Positions 6,858 through 14,907 of a stretch of 22,782 bases of DNA are shown piece after piece (within the stretch, counting starts at the first letter, position 1; every line of letters begins with the position of its first letter). The stretch is from a virus. Both the position numbers and the translations under genes were made by a program. The notes under the pieces are model-generated. The model did not search any database and had not been told where the DNA came from. It was given only the letters and a program-made list of their open reading frames with translations. The DNA lies in the IMG/VR virus record IMGVR_UViG_3300030116_001794, positions 1 to 22,782 of that record; one strand, given 5' to 3'.

Positions 6858-7637
6858 ATGGCTAGAAAGTCAAAGGGGGTGGTAAAACGTGCAATTGTCA
6901 CCCCCGACAAACATTTTCCTTTGGCTGATATGTCAGCAATTAGCTGCTTAAAACAGGCAATCGAAATAGTCAAACCAGATATATATATAGATTTAGGAGA
7001 TGTTGGGGAATGGCACGGAGCATCTCATTGGCAATGGAAAAGGAAGAAACGTCCTCCACTAGAGTATCAATTACCTTTTATTGACCAAGATATAGCAGAG
7101 GTAAATGCAGGGATGGACTGGATAGATGAATCGTTAGACAAAGTAAATTGTAAAACGAAACACATGATAGAAGGTAATCATGATGATTGGATGAACAAGT
7201 TTGTAGATGAACATCCATTTTTAAAAGGATATAGGTTTAAGGAATGCGTAAAATTAAAAGAAAGAGGCTACAAGTATCATCCTGCGGGCAAGTATCTCAA
7301 GATTGGGAAACTACATTTTTACCATGGCCATCATTTCGCGGGAACTCATCATACACGAAATCATCTAATGCGGTTAGGTGCAAATGTAATGTACGGACAT
7401 CACCACGATTTACAGCAAGCGTCAGTAACGCACATGGATGGGGTGAAGTCAGCATGGAGTATTGGATGCCTCAAAGACATGAGCGAAGAGCAAAATGAGT
7501 GGCTGGGTGGTAGAAGAATTAATTGGTCTCATGCTTTTGCTATTGTTGATTTTTTTGCAAAAGGTCATTTCACAGTCCACGTTATACAAATCATTGATGG
7601 CGAAACGTCATTGTGGGGAGAGTTAATTAAAGGATGA
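6858..7637 (+). CDS. Calcineurin-like metallophosphoesterase
   Basis: A 259-residue enzyme with the full set of metal-binding motifs of the calcineurin-like phosphoesterase fold: DKH at 17-19, GDVGEW at 47-52, GNHDDW at 106-111, YHGHH at 155-159 and GHHH at 180-183. Such enzymes use a two-metal site to hydrolyse phosphomono- or diesters, including DNA ends and nucleotides; the substrate here is unknown. The extra His-rich stretch (HGHHFAGTHHTRNH) and the insertion ASHWQWKRKKRPP are notable. Length is normal for a phage single-domain member. ATG follows the upstream TAA directly, and the TGA overlaps the next ATG. An enzyme among virion genes, with higher G+C than its surroundings, suggests an inserted cargo gene. 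The enzyme class is certain, the role open. Confidence 0.93.
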   Translation: MARKSKGVVKRAIVTPDKHFPLADMSAISCLKQAIEIVKPDIYIDLGDVGEWHGASHWQWKRKKRPPLEYQLPFIDQDIAEVNAGMDWIDESLDKVNCKTKHMIEGNHDDWMNKFVDEHPFLKGYRFKECVKLKERGYKYHPAGKYLKIGKLHFYHGHHFAGTHHTRNHLMRLGANVMYGHHHDLQQASVTHMDGVKSAWSIGCLKDMSEEQNEWLGGRRINWSHAFAIVDFFAKGHFTVHVIQIIDGETSLWGELIKG

Positions 7638-7723
7638 GTAGTTGGTTAATAGGATTTTGTTTCTTTATTATTTTTGCTATTTATGTAGCAAGTATAATAA
7701 GTGAAATTAAAAGGAAGAAGTAA
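7634..7723 (+). CDS. 29-residue single-span membrane peptide
   Basis: The ATG at 7634 overlaps the TGA of the phosphoesterase (ATGA). The peptide consists almost only of one membrane helix (residues 4-22, WLIGFCFFIIFAIYVASII) and a short SEIKRKK tail. An AAAGGATG stretch provides a modest ribosome site, and its own 3' end carries AAGGAAG for the next gene. It is very short, but its exact fit between two coupled genes and its clear membrane character make it a credible gene. It may be a membrane anchor or a lysis-related peptide. Confidence 0.6.
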   Translation: MSSWLIGFCFFIIFAIYVASIISEIKRKK

Positions 7724-7725
7724 TA

Positions 7726-8031
7726 ATGGAGATGTTTGATTTACTTGAACGCTTTGGGTTGCCAGTTATGATGGTTATAGCTCTTGGTTTATACGCAAAA
7801 TCTCAAACGGCTTGGATTCAAGATGAATTACAGAAAGAGCTAAGAGAATCTTTTGAAAGGCTTGAAGGGATAACTATAAAGCTAATAGACGCCCAAAAAC
7901 AGTCTTTAATGGAAACAAAAGAGATTAAGGCTAGTTATCATGCTATCGTAGAAATACTTGCTAGTTTAAGCGGAAATGGACTTAAAGAAAAATTTGTAAC
8001 AAAAAAGAGAAGAAATAACAATGAATGGTAA
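7726..8031 (+). CDS. N-terminal-anchored coiled-coil protein (BhlA/holin-like layout)
   Basis: A 101-residue protein with an N-terminal hydrophobic helix (about residues 10-24, FGLPVMMVIALGLYA), then a long charged helix (WIQDELQKELRESFERLEGI, KLIDAQKQSLMETKEIKASY) and a basic end. A short membrane anchor followed by a charged coiled coil is the layout of BhlA/UviB-type holin-like proteins, and no other motif is present. With its two membrane neighbours it could form a lysis or membrane-modifying cassette, although no endolysin is in view. AAGGAAG at 7711-7717 supports the start. Confidence 0.75.
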   Translation: MEMFDLLERFGLPVMMVIALGLYAKSQTAWIQDELQKELRESFERLEGITIKLIDAQKQSLMETKEIKASYHAIVEILASLSGNGLKEKFVTKKRRNNNEW

Positions 8032-8149
8032 AGGTGACAAACAAAGAGTTAGATGGTCAAAAGATTTTGCCAAAAGATTTAATTTAATATTTAACAACAA
8101 GGAGAAAAAAACTCATGGTAGACATGATAATAGCTTACTTAAAAAGTAA
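8021..8149 (+). CDS. 42-residue NGKGDK-type micro-protein
   Basis: This frame starts MNGKGDKQRVRW and continues DFAKRFNLIFNNKEKK. An N-terminal (N/S)GKGDK followed by basic residues and a later F-x-x-x-x-x-IF segment is a pattern I know from tiny conserved phage proteins of unknown function, and it is the main support for the gene. It overlaps the previous gene by 11 bases and the next by 35, each in a different frame. The ribosome site (AGAAGAAAT) is weak. The product is strongly basic, which could mean nucleic-acid contact. Confidence 0.6.
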   Translation: MNGKGDKQRVRWSKDFAKRFNLIFNNKEKKTHGRHDNSLLKK

Positions 8150-8288
8150 TAAAGAAGAAATTGTAGATGGAATTAACAAAAAAGTAAACATTCCTCTAGT
8201 CTCAGAAGCTAAAGAAGAAGATATATTTGATTCTTTGTTTGATGCTGTAATGGAAGTATTAGAAGCAGTATTAAGTAAAAAGAAGTAA
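8115..8288 (+). CDS. 57-residue helical hypothetical protein
   Basis: The ATG at 8115 has AAGGAG (8099-8104) ten bases upstream, located inside the overlapping NGKGDK gene. The protein reads MVDMIIAYLKSNKEEIVDGI, then NIPLVSEAKEEDIFDSLFDAV and LEAVLSKKK: two amphipathic helices around an IPLV turn. The (S)NKEEIVDxINxKVNIPL pattern is familiar from small marine-phage proteins without known function. The TAA is followed immediately by the ATG of the large tail gene. Confidence 0.7.
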   Translation: MVDMIIAYLKSNKEEIVDGINKKVNIPLVSEAKEEDIFDSLFDAVMEVLEAVLSKKK

Positions 8289-11267
8289 ATGCCCAAAAAA
8301 GCCTATAAAATAGAAGACTTCTCAGGAGGAATCAATCAACTAGCAGACCCAAGAGATATTGAAGACAATCAGTTTGAAGAACTGTTTAATGCTGATGTTT
8401 CTCGTATTGGTAGGATTACATTGCCTGGTAATGCATTAGAGCCTTATCAAACAACAAATGTTAAAAATACTGTAGTGTCTCCTAATAATACAAACGAATT
8501 TAGTATTTTAAATACTAATCAAGGATTAACTCCTGGATATGGATTGTTTTCATTTAGTCATGATTTCAATATGCGAGGAATAACAGGAAGCGCAAATAAA
8601 GAGCAATCAACTGATTTTCTTTGTATTAACGATGGAGCGCATATTGACATATGGGATTCTTGTCATATATCTGCTTTAGGAATGCCTTTTTGGATAAATA
8701 GTGCTATTAAGTTAGGTGAGGCACATACAAGTTCTAATGAATCAAAAATAAAACCTACATATTATATGGCAGGTAATGGTTTAAGAGCGTGCGATGGAAG
8801 TTTTAATGAATTAAACAGTGGAGCAACTTTAGGAGCTGGACATTCAAACTCTACAACAGAATTAATGGTTCAAAATGCCAGTGGAGTAAATGTACCTACG
8901 TATTTTAAAATAGATAATGAAATAGTAAAAGCTATATCTTTATCTGAAGATTCAAGTCAAATTACTGTTAAAAGAGGTCAGTTTGGAACTAAAAAAACAA
9001 GTCACGCATCTGGAACAGAATTAATTTATGTTAATGTACCAAAAGTCTTAACACATATTAATCGACCAATGCTAGAAGATTCAGGGGCTAATGTTAATAT
9101 TAATAGGTGGGTAGAAGATATCCAAGCTCCAGAAAAACCAAACCCAGGAGCATTAACGCTTATTCCAGACGGAAAATTATTATACAATAATGGTACAAAT
9201 TTAATTACAGGAGCTGAAGCATTACTTCCTTCTGGTCCAGAAACAGTTCATTTAGGATTATTTGAAGCAGCAGATGGTGATGATATATTTGATTTTAATG
9301 ACAGCGTAGCTCCTAGTGCAGAAACAAGTGCTGGTGAAGCAATGGTTGTAATTACAACAAACACAGCAGATATTGCTGGGGCTGGATTTGCACTTGGGAA
9401 ATCAGTAATTATTACGGGATGCACTGGTGATGGGGCAGTATTAAATGGAGTGCATGAAATTGTAGGTTTAGGGACTGGAGGAGTTTTTAAGATTGCTTCT
9501 GAACTTCCTGTTAGTTTATCAACAAATGATTACGATGAAGCAGAAATACAATTAGAACAAGAAGTAGTAAGTGATGATTTGAAAAATCAATACATTTTAG
9601 GTATGTCTTATTTATATCAAGGTGGTGGTAATGAAATACAAGAATCTGATGTTACTACTGCACATTTATTAACTAAATATATTAGCGAGTCAGAATCAGT
9701 CTTTAGGACTATATCAAATTGGAAAGTTGCTGATGGCAATGGCTCTAATTTAATAGATACTGGCGATACACAAGATTTTAGCACATCTGTTCAGCACACT
9801 TGGCAATTAATTGACGGTATTGCAAAAACAACAAATGGTAATAATGATTGGTTGTACTATGTTGGCTCATCTACTTTAAATGTAAGCTCAACAACAGATT
9901 ATTATGTTTCTATTACAGTAGACTCTATTACTTCAGGGCAATTAGATATATTTCTTACTCCAGATGCAAGTTTTACTACGACTTCAAAACTAACTATTAC
10001 TGATGCGAATGGAGCTGGAACATATGTAAAAAAACTTTCAACGCAAACAGATGGTAACGCAGCTAATATAGTTGGTATACGAGCATCTGATACTGTTACT
10101 GCTACAATTTCTAATGTTCAAGTATGGTCTACAACGGGAACAGAAATGACAGCTACAAATGCTATAGATTTTAGAACATATTTGCATGCAATAAAAGGTC
10201 AATTTGGTTTTTTGTGTAATAATTCAAGAAGTGGTACTACTCAAAACAATAGTTGGAATGAAAGAATTGAAGGATTTAAAATTTACATGAAGCAAGTAGA
10301 TATGATAGGTGGTGGACTTGCAGAAGACTTTTTACTATTATATGAAGTTGATTTAAAAGATGGAACGTATATTTGTCATGGGAAAGACGGGGATAAAGAA
10401 ACTTTAAGACTAGGAGATATATCTAGTAATGAATGGTCTGAAACTTATGATAGTGGAGATTCTGCAACCGTTATAGACCAAAAATCTATAGTTACATCAA
10501 ATTTAGCAGGGGATTCTATTAAAAGTATTCCATTGCTAAGTTATGAGTCAGAAAATGGATATCCTGCAGGAACTAATCTTGCAGCAATGTATAAAACATC
10601 TGCAACAATACAAAGAAAAGTTTATATAGGTAATCTTAAAATAGGTAATAGAACATACCCAGATAGAATGATGAGAGCTGATGCAGATAAGTTTGATACA
10701 TTCCCAGATGATGGCACACATTTTATTGACGTAGCTACTGCAGATGGAGATAGTATTGTTAAGCTTGAATCATTTGGAGATAAATTAATTCAGTATAAAG
10801 AAAAAACATCATTTTTAATTAAAGTTACAAGTGAAGGTGAAGAGCTATTAGAAACATGGCAAGGAGCAGGAGTGTTATCTCCAAGTCAAGTTGTCAAGAC
10901 AAATAAAGGTGTAGTGTGGGCAAATAGCAATGGACTGTATTTATATGACGGAGAAAAATTAAGTCAAGTATCAGAAGATAGATTTAAATCTGAAGAATGG
11001 TCTATTAATGAAAACAAAGAAACACCTGTTATACTTGGCTATCATGAAAACTCTAACAAGGTTATTATTCAGACATTAAATAATACAGCTACAAACAGCG
11101 GTGGTTTTATTTATGATTTATCTACAGGTGCAATTATACAATGTCAAAAATTATTTAAATGGTATATAAGTCAAAGTGTAGATGATTTAGATGTAGATAC
11201 TGTAACAGGAAATCCTAAAGTATCACCGCCATTAATTGTAACAGATGGGGAAGGGCCATTAGCTTAA
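8289..11267 (+). CDS. Large tail nozzle/hub-like beta-propeller protein
   Basis: A 992-residue protein. The N-terminus (about residues 9-47: FSGGINQLADPRDIEDNQF, then NADVSRIGRITLPGNA) is the classic opening of tail hub/nozzle propeller proteins of short-tailed phages (T7 gp12 / P22 gp10 type). Residues about 181-245 hold a small beta domain with FKIDNEIVKAISL and KRGQFGTKKTSHASGTE. Residues about 475-620 look like an inserted carbohydrate-binding jelly roll. The C-terminal third carries blade-like repeats (FGDKLIQYKEKTSFLIKV, GVVWANSNGLYLYDG). It is longer than T7 gp12, consistent with inserted domains. It ends in a TAATG overlap with a protein that may complete the structure. Virion role is likely; the nozzle assignment is by pattern only. 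Confidence 0.75.
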   Translation: MPKKAYKIEDFSGGINQLADPRDIEDNQFEELFNADVSRIGRITLPGNALEPYQTTNVKNTVVSPNNTNEFSILNTNQGLTPGYGLFSFSHDFNMRGITGSANKEQSTDFLCINDGAHIDIWDSCHISALGMPFWINSAIKLGEAHTSSNESKIKPTYYMAGNGLRACDGSFNELNSGATLGAGHSNSTTELMVQNASGVNVPTYFKIDNEIVKAISLSEDSSQITVKRGQFGTKKTSHASGTELIYVNVPKVLTHINRPMLEDSGANVNINRWVEDIQAPEKPNPGALTLIPDGKLLYNNGTNLITGAEALLPSGPETVHLGLFEAADGDDIFDFNDSVAPSAETSAGEAMVVITTNTADIAGAGFALGKSVIITGCTGDGAVLNGVHEIVGLGTGGVFKIASELPVSLSTNDYDEAEIQLEQEVVSDDLKNQYILGMSYLYQGGGNEIQESDVTTAHLLTKYISESESVFRTISNWKVADGNGSNLIDTGDTQDFSTSVQHTWQLIDGIAKTTNGNNDWLYYVGSSTLNVSSTTDYYVSITVDSITSGQLDIFLTPDASFTTTSKLTITDANGAGTYVKKLSTQTDGNAANIVGIRASDTVTATISNVQVWSTTGTEMTATNAIDFRTYLHAIKGQFGFLCNNSRSGTTQNNSWNERIEGFKIYMKQVDMIGGGLAEDFLLLYEVDLKDGTYICHGKDGDKETLRLGDISSNEWSETYDSGDSATVIDQKSIVTSNLAGDSIKSIPLLSYESENGYPAGTNLAAMYKTSATIQRKVYIGNLKIGNRTYPDRMMRADADKFDTFPDDGTHFIDVATADGDSIVKLESFGDKLIQYKEKTSFLIKVTSEGEELLETWQGAGVLSPSQVVKTNKGVVWANSNGLYLYDGEKLSQVSEDRFKSEEWSINENKETPVILGYHENSNKVIIQTLNNTATNSGGFIYDLSTGAIIQCQKLFKWYISQSVDDLDVDTVTGNPKVSPPLIVTDGEGPLA

Positions 11268-12097
11268 TGTCAGAAAGTAAAATATATAGAACAAACATGG
11301 TAAGCACTAAAGATAAAAAACTTGTTGTTGCACATAACAATGATTTAATGCCTACAAGTGCTAATTTTAATCAATGGAACGATTCTGCTCAAAACTTATA
11401 TCAATGGAATGGTGCAGCAAATAGCTTTAACATACAAACAAAAGACATTGATTTTGGCAATCCTAGTCGAAGAAAAAAGATTTACAAAGTATATGTAACA
11501 TTTAAAGCAGGTGGATATACGTCAGGTGTTATTGCTAAATATGCAACCAATGGCTCTAACACATTTACAGAAGGATTTGATAATACGCTTATTAAAGGTC
11601 AGACTGATTCAAGTTTTACTTTGTATAGCAATACTAAAGGGTTTGATTCTTTCTCTGGAAGTCAAGCTAATTCTACTAATGATTGGATAACAGTCGCTTT
11701 AAAGCCTACTAATTCTATTAACAATGTGTATTCGTTTCAATTAAAATTTGAGTTTGCAAATGCTGGAAGGCATAGTCGTTCTTTATTGTCTGCTAAAACA
11801 GCCTCAGATACTACTATTCAATTAGATGCAGGTGCCAGTGAAACAGCTGACACATATAATGGTCAACCTATTTACATATTTGCAGGACCAGGATTTGGGC
11901 TTCAAAGGCGAGTGTATGACTATTCTGCTGGAACAGAAATATGTTCTGTAGACGATGTTTCTGATGGTAATTTAACAGACTCTGATACTAATGGAGTAGC
12001 CTTGTCAACTAATTCATATTATGATGTAGGGTTTATTCCAAAAGAATTTGCAATAAATGATATAACAATTATATATAGAGAGAAAAATATCCGATAA
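11267..12097 (+). CDS. Tail protein, companion of the nozzle/hub
   Basis: A 276-residue beta-rich protein. The segment QTKDIDFGNPSRRKKIYKVY followed by VTFK is a recognisable signature that in many phages belongs to the C-terminal part of hub/propeller proteins. The protein ends AINDITIIYREKNIR, also typical. It is coupled by TAATG on both sides. The middle (SLLSAKTASDTTIQLDAGAS, then YIFAGPGFG) is another small beta domain. Inference: it forms one structural unit with the 992-residue protein upstream, perhaps a split form of one ancestral gene. Confidence 0.75.
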   Translation: MSESKIYRTNMVSTKDKKLVVAHNNDLMPTSANFNQWNDSAQNLYQWNGAANSFNIQTKDIDFGNPSRRKKIYKVYVTFKAGGYTSGVIAKYATNGSNTFTEGFDNTLIKGQTDSSFTLYSNTKGFDSFSGSQANSTNDWITVALKPTNSINNVYSFQLKFEFANAGRHSRSLLSAKTASDTTIQLDAGASETADTYNGQPIYIFAGPGFGLQRRVYDYSAGTEICSVDDVSDGNLTDSDTNGVALSTNSYYDVGFIPKEFAINDITIIYREKNIR

Positions 12098-14505
12098 TGG
12101 CCATTAAAAGCTCAAGAGGTGTAACGTCTGGCAAAGGAACTCCTCAGCGTCTAGAGGGGCAGAATGGCGATATAACAATAAGAACAACGCCTTTTGGTAA
12201 AAAACTTTTTGTTAAAGACGCTAATAAATGGCATTCTGTTAACTTAGATGTTAATACATCAGACTTAAATACTAAGATAAATGCATTATTAAAAGATGTA
12301 CGTTCATTAAAAAATTCTACACGAAATAGACCTGTTCTTGATTCAGCTACTTTAAGAAAACCTGGAAGTGCAAATGTACTATTAAAAAATGACAGTGCAA
12401 ATTTTGAAATGGTATTTGATGATAATAATAAAAAAATAATAGGTAGCTCAAGTAGTAAGGTCGTAAGAGATGTAACTGATGGGAATCCTTCATGGCAAAT
12501 AGGCTCATCTGATACAGAAAATTTTAAAATACAAACTACATATAAAACTAGTGCAAAAGGGTTTAATAAAGTTTCTATTGGAACTAATACTGCTAGCAGT
12601 TTCATAAATGAAGGACAAATATCTTTAAATGTAGATGGTGAAGATAAATTAATTTTAAATGATTCAGCTCATGAAATTTTAGTAGATGGAGTAACTGCTT
12701 CTGATGTAGATGCAAATAGCCAGCCAGTAGGAATACATATTAAAAATAAAGCTAAACATACATCTAATACAAACACAAGAAGTTCAATACGTTTTTCGCA
12801 AGAAATGGAAGGTGTAATAAGCGAAACTTTTGATGAAGTTGCATCGATTGTTGCTGGCTCTGAAGGAACATATAATACTATACCTTCAACTGCAAATGGA
12901 TATTTGTCATTACAAACTGCATTAAATGGAACATTAACTGAAAGATTAAAAATAGCTTCTAATGGAGATGTTACTATAAATAATATATCAAGCGGTGATG
13001 GTTCTGGAGAAAATTTTTTAGTAGAAGATAGTGGCGTTATTAAAAAGCGTTCAGCTGCTGAAGCATTATCTGACATAGGTGCACTTACAAATTTTACAGT
13101 TGCAGCAACAACAAATACTAATCCTTCTACAATAACTCAAGGCGAAACTTTGACTATTGCGGCAAGTACAGGTATTACTACAACAGCTACTTCTGATGGT
13201 ACAATTACTATTGGAAATACAATGTTAAGTGCTCTTATTAATTATGTTAATAGAAGTCAGGATGGGCAGACAATAACTGGAACTAAAATTTTTCAAAAAA
13301 ATCATACTGCAACTTCTGACGATGATGTATATACAGCAAAATCTGAAATTAATCACAGTGGAAATGCTGGAATAGGTGCTGATATAAATAATATTGGATT
13401 TGATGTAGATGTTAATTATACTGGAACAAGTAGTATTAATTCAAATGTAGATAATATTGTATTAAATTTTGCAGTAGATTCTGTTCCTAGTGGAAGCGAC
13501 CCTCATCCAGTTGCAACAGTTGATAATTTTGGAATTAAAGGTGTTTTAACAGGACATGATGATGCTCAATTTGCAGGAGCGGGAAATTGGTTAAACAACA
13601 GTCAAACAGGCATTGATTTAACAATTACAGGTGCACATGTAAGTAAACAAACAGGTATTCTTTTAAATACACAAGATGGTTCTACAGATTTAAAAATAGT
13701 AAGTTCTGCTGATACTGGTGATTATTTTACTATAGCAACTACTACACATGGAGCTACAACTATAGCTACAGAAGATGATGATGCAACAGCAGCTCATTTA
13801 TTATTAGATGCAGATGGAGATATAACTCTAGATGCAGCATCTGGTAATATTTATGTTAAAGACAATGGAGGTAATTATACTCCAGGCTCAGATTATGAAA
13901 TAGCAACAAAAAAATATGTAGATGATAATGCAGGTGGTGGAGCATCTTCTTTAAATGACTTGTCAGATGTTTCAGTTAGTGGTAGTAATATAAGTTTGAC
14001 TGGAGCGGACGAACTAACATTTGGCGTACAAGGAGTAACTGTCACAGCAGGAAACTCTATAGTATTAGATTCAAGTAATGATATAGAAATAAATGCAGAT
14101 GGTGGAAATATAACATTAAAAGATGGAAGCACAGAATTAGCAAGGGTTAAGACAGGTGGAATTAAGTTTCCAGATGCAAATGGTATATTATTTGGAACAG
14201 AAGAAACAGATAAATTTTATGGAGATGGAGCTGATTTAATTATCGCTAAAGATGATACAGATGTTTGGAGTTTTCTTGACAATCAAACAAAAACAGAAAT
14301 ACCTTTAAAGATAAGAGAATCTGCATCTGCTGTAGCTGATACAGCCGCATACGGTCAATTATGGGTTAAAAATGATACACCTAATAATTTATATTTTACA
14401 AACGATGCAGGTAACGATGTACAAATAACTAATGGTTCTTCTTTAGCAAGTGGTGGTGGTAGTGGTGGTTTAAACCCTATAATAAGTGCAATGGTTTTTG
14501 GTTAA
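12097..14505 (+). CDS. Long tail fibre protein
   Basis: An 802-residue, Thr/Asn/Asp/Gly-rich protein. Residues about 20-50 (EGQNGDITIRTTPFGKKLF, then KWHSV) form an N-terminal segment I associate with virion attachment in marine phage fibres, followed by a coiled coil (53-75, TSDLNTKINALLKDVRSLKN). Then comes a long repetitive beta shaft; typical units are LQTALNGTLTERLKIASNGD near 270, the HLLLDADGDITLDAASGNIY block near 565-585 and ATKKYVDDN near 602. The distal part has GQLWVKNDTPNNLYFTND near 752. The C-terminus is Gly-rich (SGGGSGG) and ends in a hydrophobic NPIISAMVFG. Probable trimeric host-recognition fibre. No chaperone domain or depolymerase motif was seen. Confidence 0.85.
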   Translation: MAIKSSRGVTSGKGTPQRLEGQNGDITIRTTPFGKKLFVKDANKWHSVNLDVNTSDLNTKINALLKDVRSLKNSTRNRPVLDSATLRKPGSANVLLKNDSANFEMVFDDNNKKIIGSSSSKVVRDVTDGNPSWQIGSSDTENFKIQTTYKTSAKGFNKVSIGTNTASSFINEGQISLNVDGEDKLILNDSAHEILVDGVTASDVDANSQPVGIHIKNKAKHTSNTNTRSSIRFSQEMEGVISETFDEVASIVAGSEGTYNTIPSTANGYLSLQTALNGTLTERLKIASNGDVTINNISSGDGSGENFLVEDSGVIKKRSAAEALSDIGALTNFTVAATTNTNPSTITQGETLTIAASTGITTTATSDGTITIGNTMLSALINYVNRSQDGQTITGTKIFQKNHTATSDDDVYTAKSEINHSGNAGIGADINNIGFDVDVNYTGTSSINSNVDNIVLNFAVDSVPSGSDPHPVATVDNFGIKGVLTGHDDAQFAGAGNWLNNSQTGIDLTITGAHVSKQTGILLNTQDGSTDLKIVSSADTGDYFTIATTTHGATTIATEDDDATAAHLLLDADGDITLDAASGNIYVKDNGGNYTPGSDYEIATKKYVDDNAGGGASSLNDLSDVSVSGSNISLTGADELTFGVQGVTVTAGNSIVLDSSNDIEINADGGNITLKDGSTELARVKTGGIKFPDANGILFGTEETDKFYGDGADLIIAKDDTDVWSFLDNQTKTEIPLKIRESASAVADTAAYGQLWVKNDTPNNLYFTNDAGNDVQITNGSSLASGGGSGGLNPIISAMVFG

Positions 14506-14517
14506 GGAGATAAAATG
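14503..14517 (+). promoter_or_regulatory. Stop codon embedded in a Shine-Dalgarno (TAAGGAG)
   Basis: The TAA of the fibre gene (14503-14505) runs into AAGGAG (14504-14509), five bases before the ATG at 14515. It gives strong coupled initiation of the small structural protein. Confidence 0.7.
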
Positions 14518-14907
14518 GCAAACCCTAATTTAGTAAGCGTAACATCAATATATGGAGAATCAGTTGGATTTAACCTGTCATCAACTCTAACTACTACATT
14601 ATTAACAGTATCAGCTAATAAATTATTAAAAATTAATAGAATAGTATGTGCTAATGTAGATGGTAGTTCTGCAGCTGATTTAAACTTATATATAACTAAA
14701 GCTAACTTTACTTCAGCAGGCGTATCAAATTTTGATACATCAGGTGATTTTTATATAGCAAAAACAATATCAGTACCTCCAGATTCTACATTAATAATTT
14801 TAGATACTCCTATATATTTAATGGAGTCAGATGTATTAAAAGGTGGAGCTAGTGCTGCAAGTGATTTAGATTTATTTATATCTTATGAAGTATTGGATGA
14901 TGCATAG
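14515..14907 (+). CDS. Small beta-sandwich structural protein, marine-phage type
   Basis: A 130-residue protein opening with NLVSVTSIYGESVGFNLSS, continuing VSANKLLKINRIVCANVDGS, SVPPDSTLIILDTPIYLMES and ending SDLDLFISYEVLDDA. I recognise this pattern as a frequent small virion protein in marine cyano- and pelagiphages, usually next to fibre genes and without assigned function. Beta strands dominate; no membrane or signal segment is present. It probably decorates the fibre or collar. A strong AAGGAG supports the start. The TAG overlaps the GTG of the next gene (TAGTG). Confidence 0.8.
   Translation: MANPNLVSVTSIYGESVGFNLSSTLTTTLLTVSANKLLKINRIVCANVDGSSAADLNLYITKANFTSAGVSNFDTSGDFYIAKTISVPPDSTLIILDTPIYLMESDVLKGGASAASDLDLFISYEVLDDA

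Noticed and set aside
7244-7498. An 84-codon + strand frame inside the phosphoesterase gene
   Set aside because: It is fully contained in a gene with intact catalytic motifs, has no family resemblance and shows no good ribosome site.
8001-8007. A phased A_AAA_AAG slippery heptamer near the end of the gene at 7726
   Set aside because: A -1 slip meets a TAA at 8016-8018 after three codons, and the overlapping downstream gene is in the other (+1) frame, so no fusion would result. The product would differ only in its last residues.
14276-14304. TTGACA inside the fibre gene as a promoter
   Set aside because: No acceptable -10 hexamer at 16-18 bases spacing, and no gene start follows closely.
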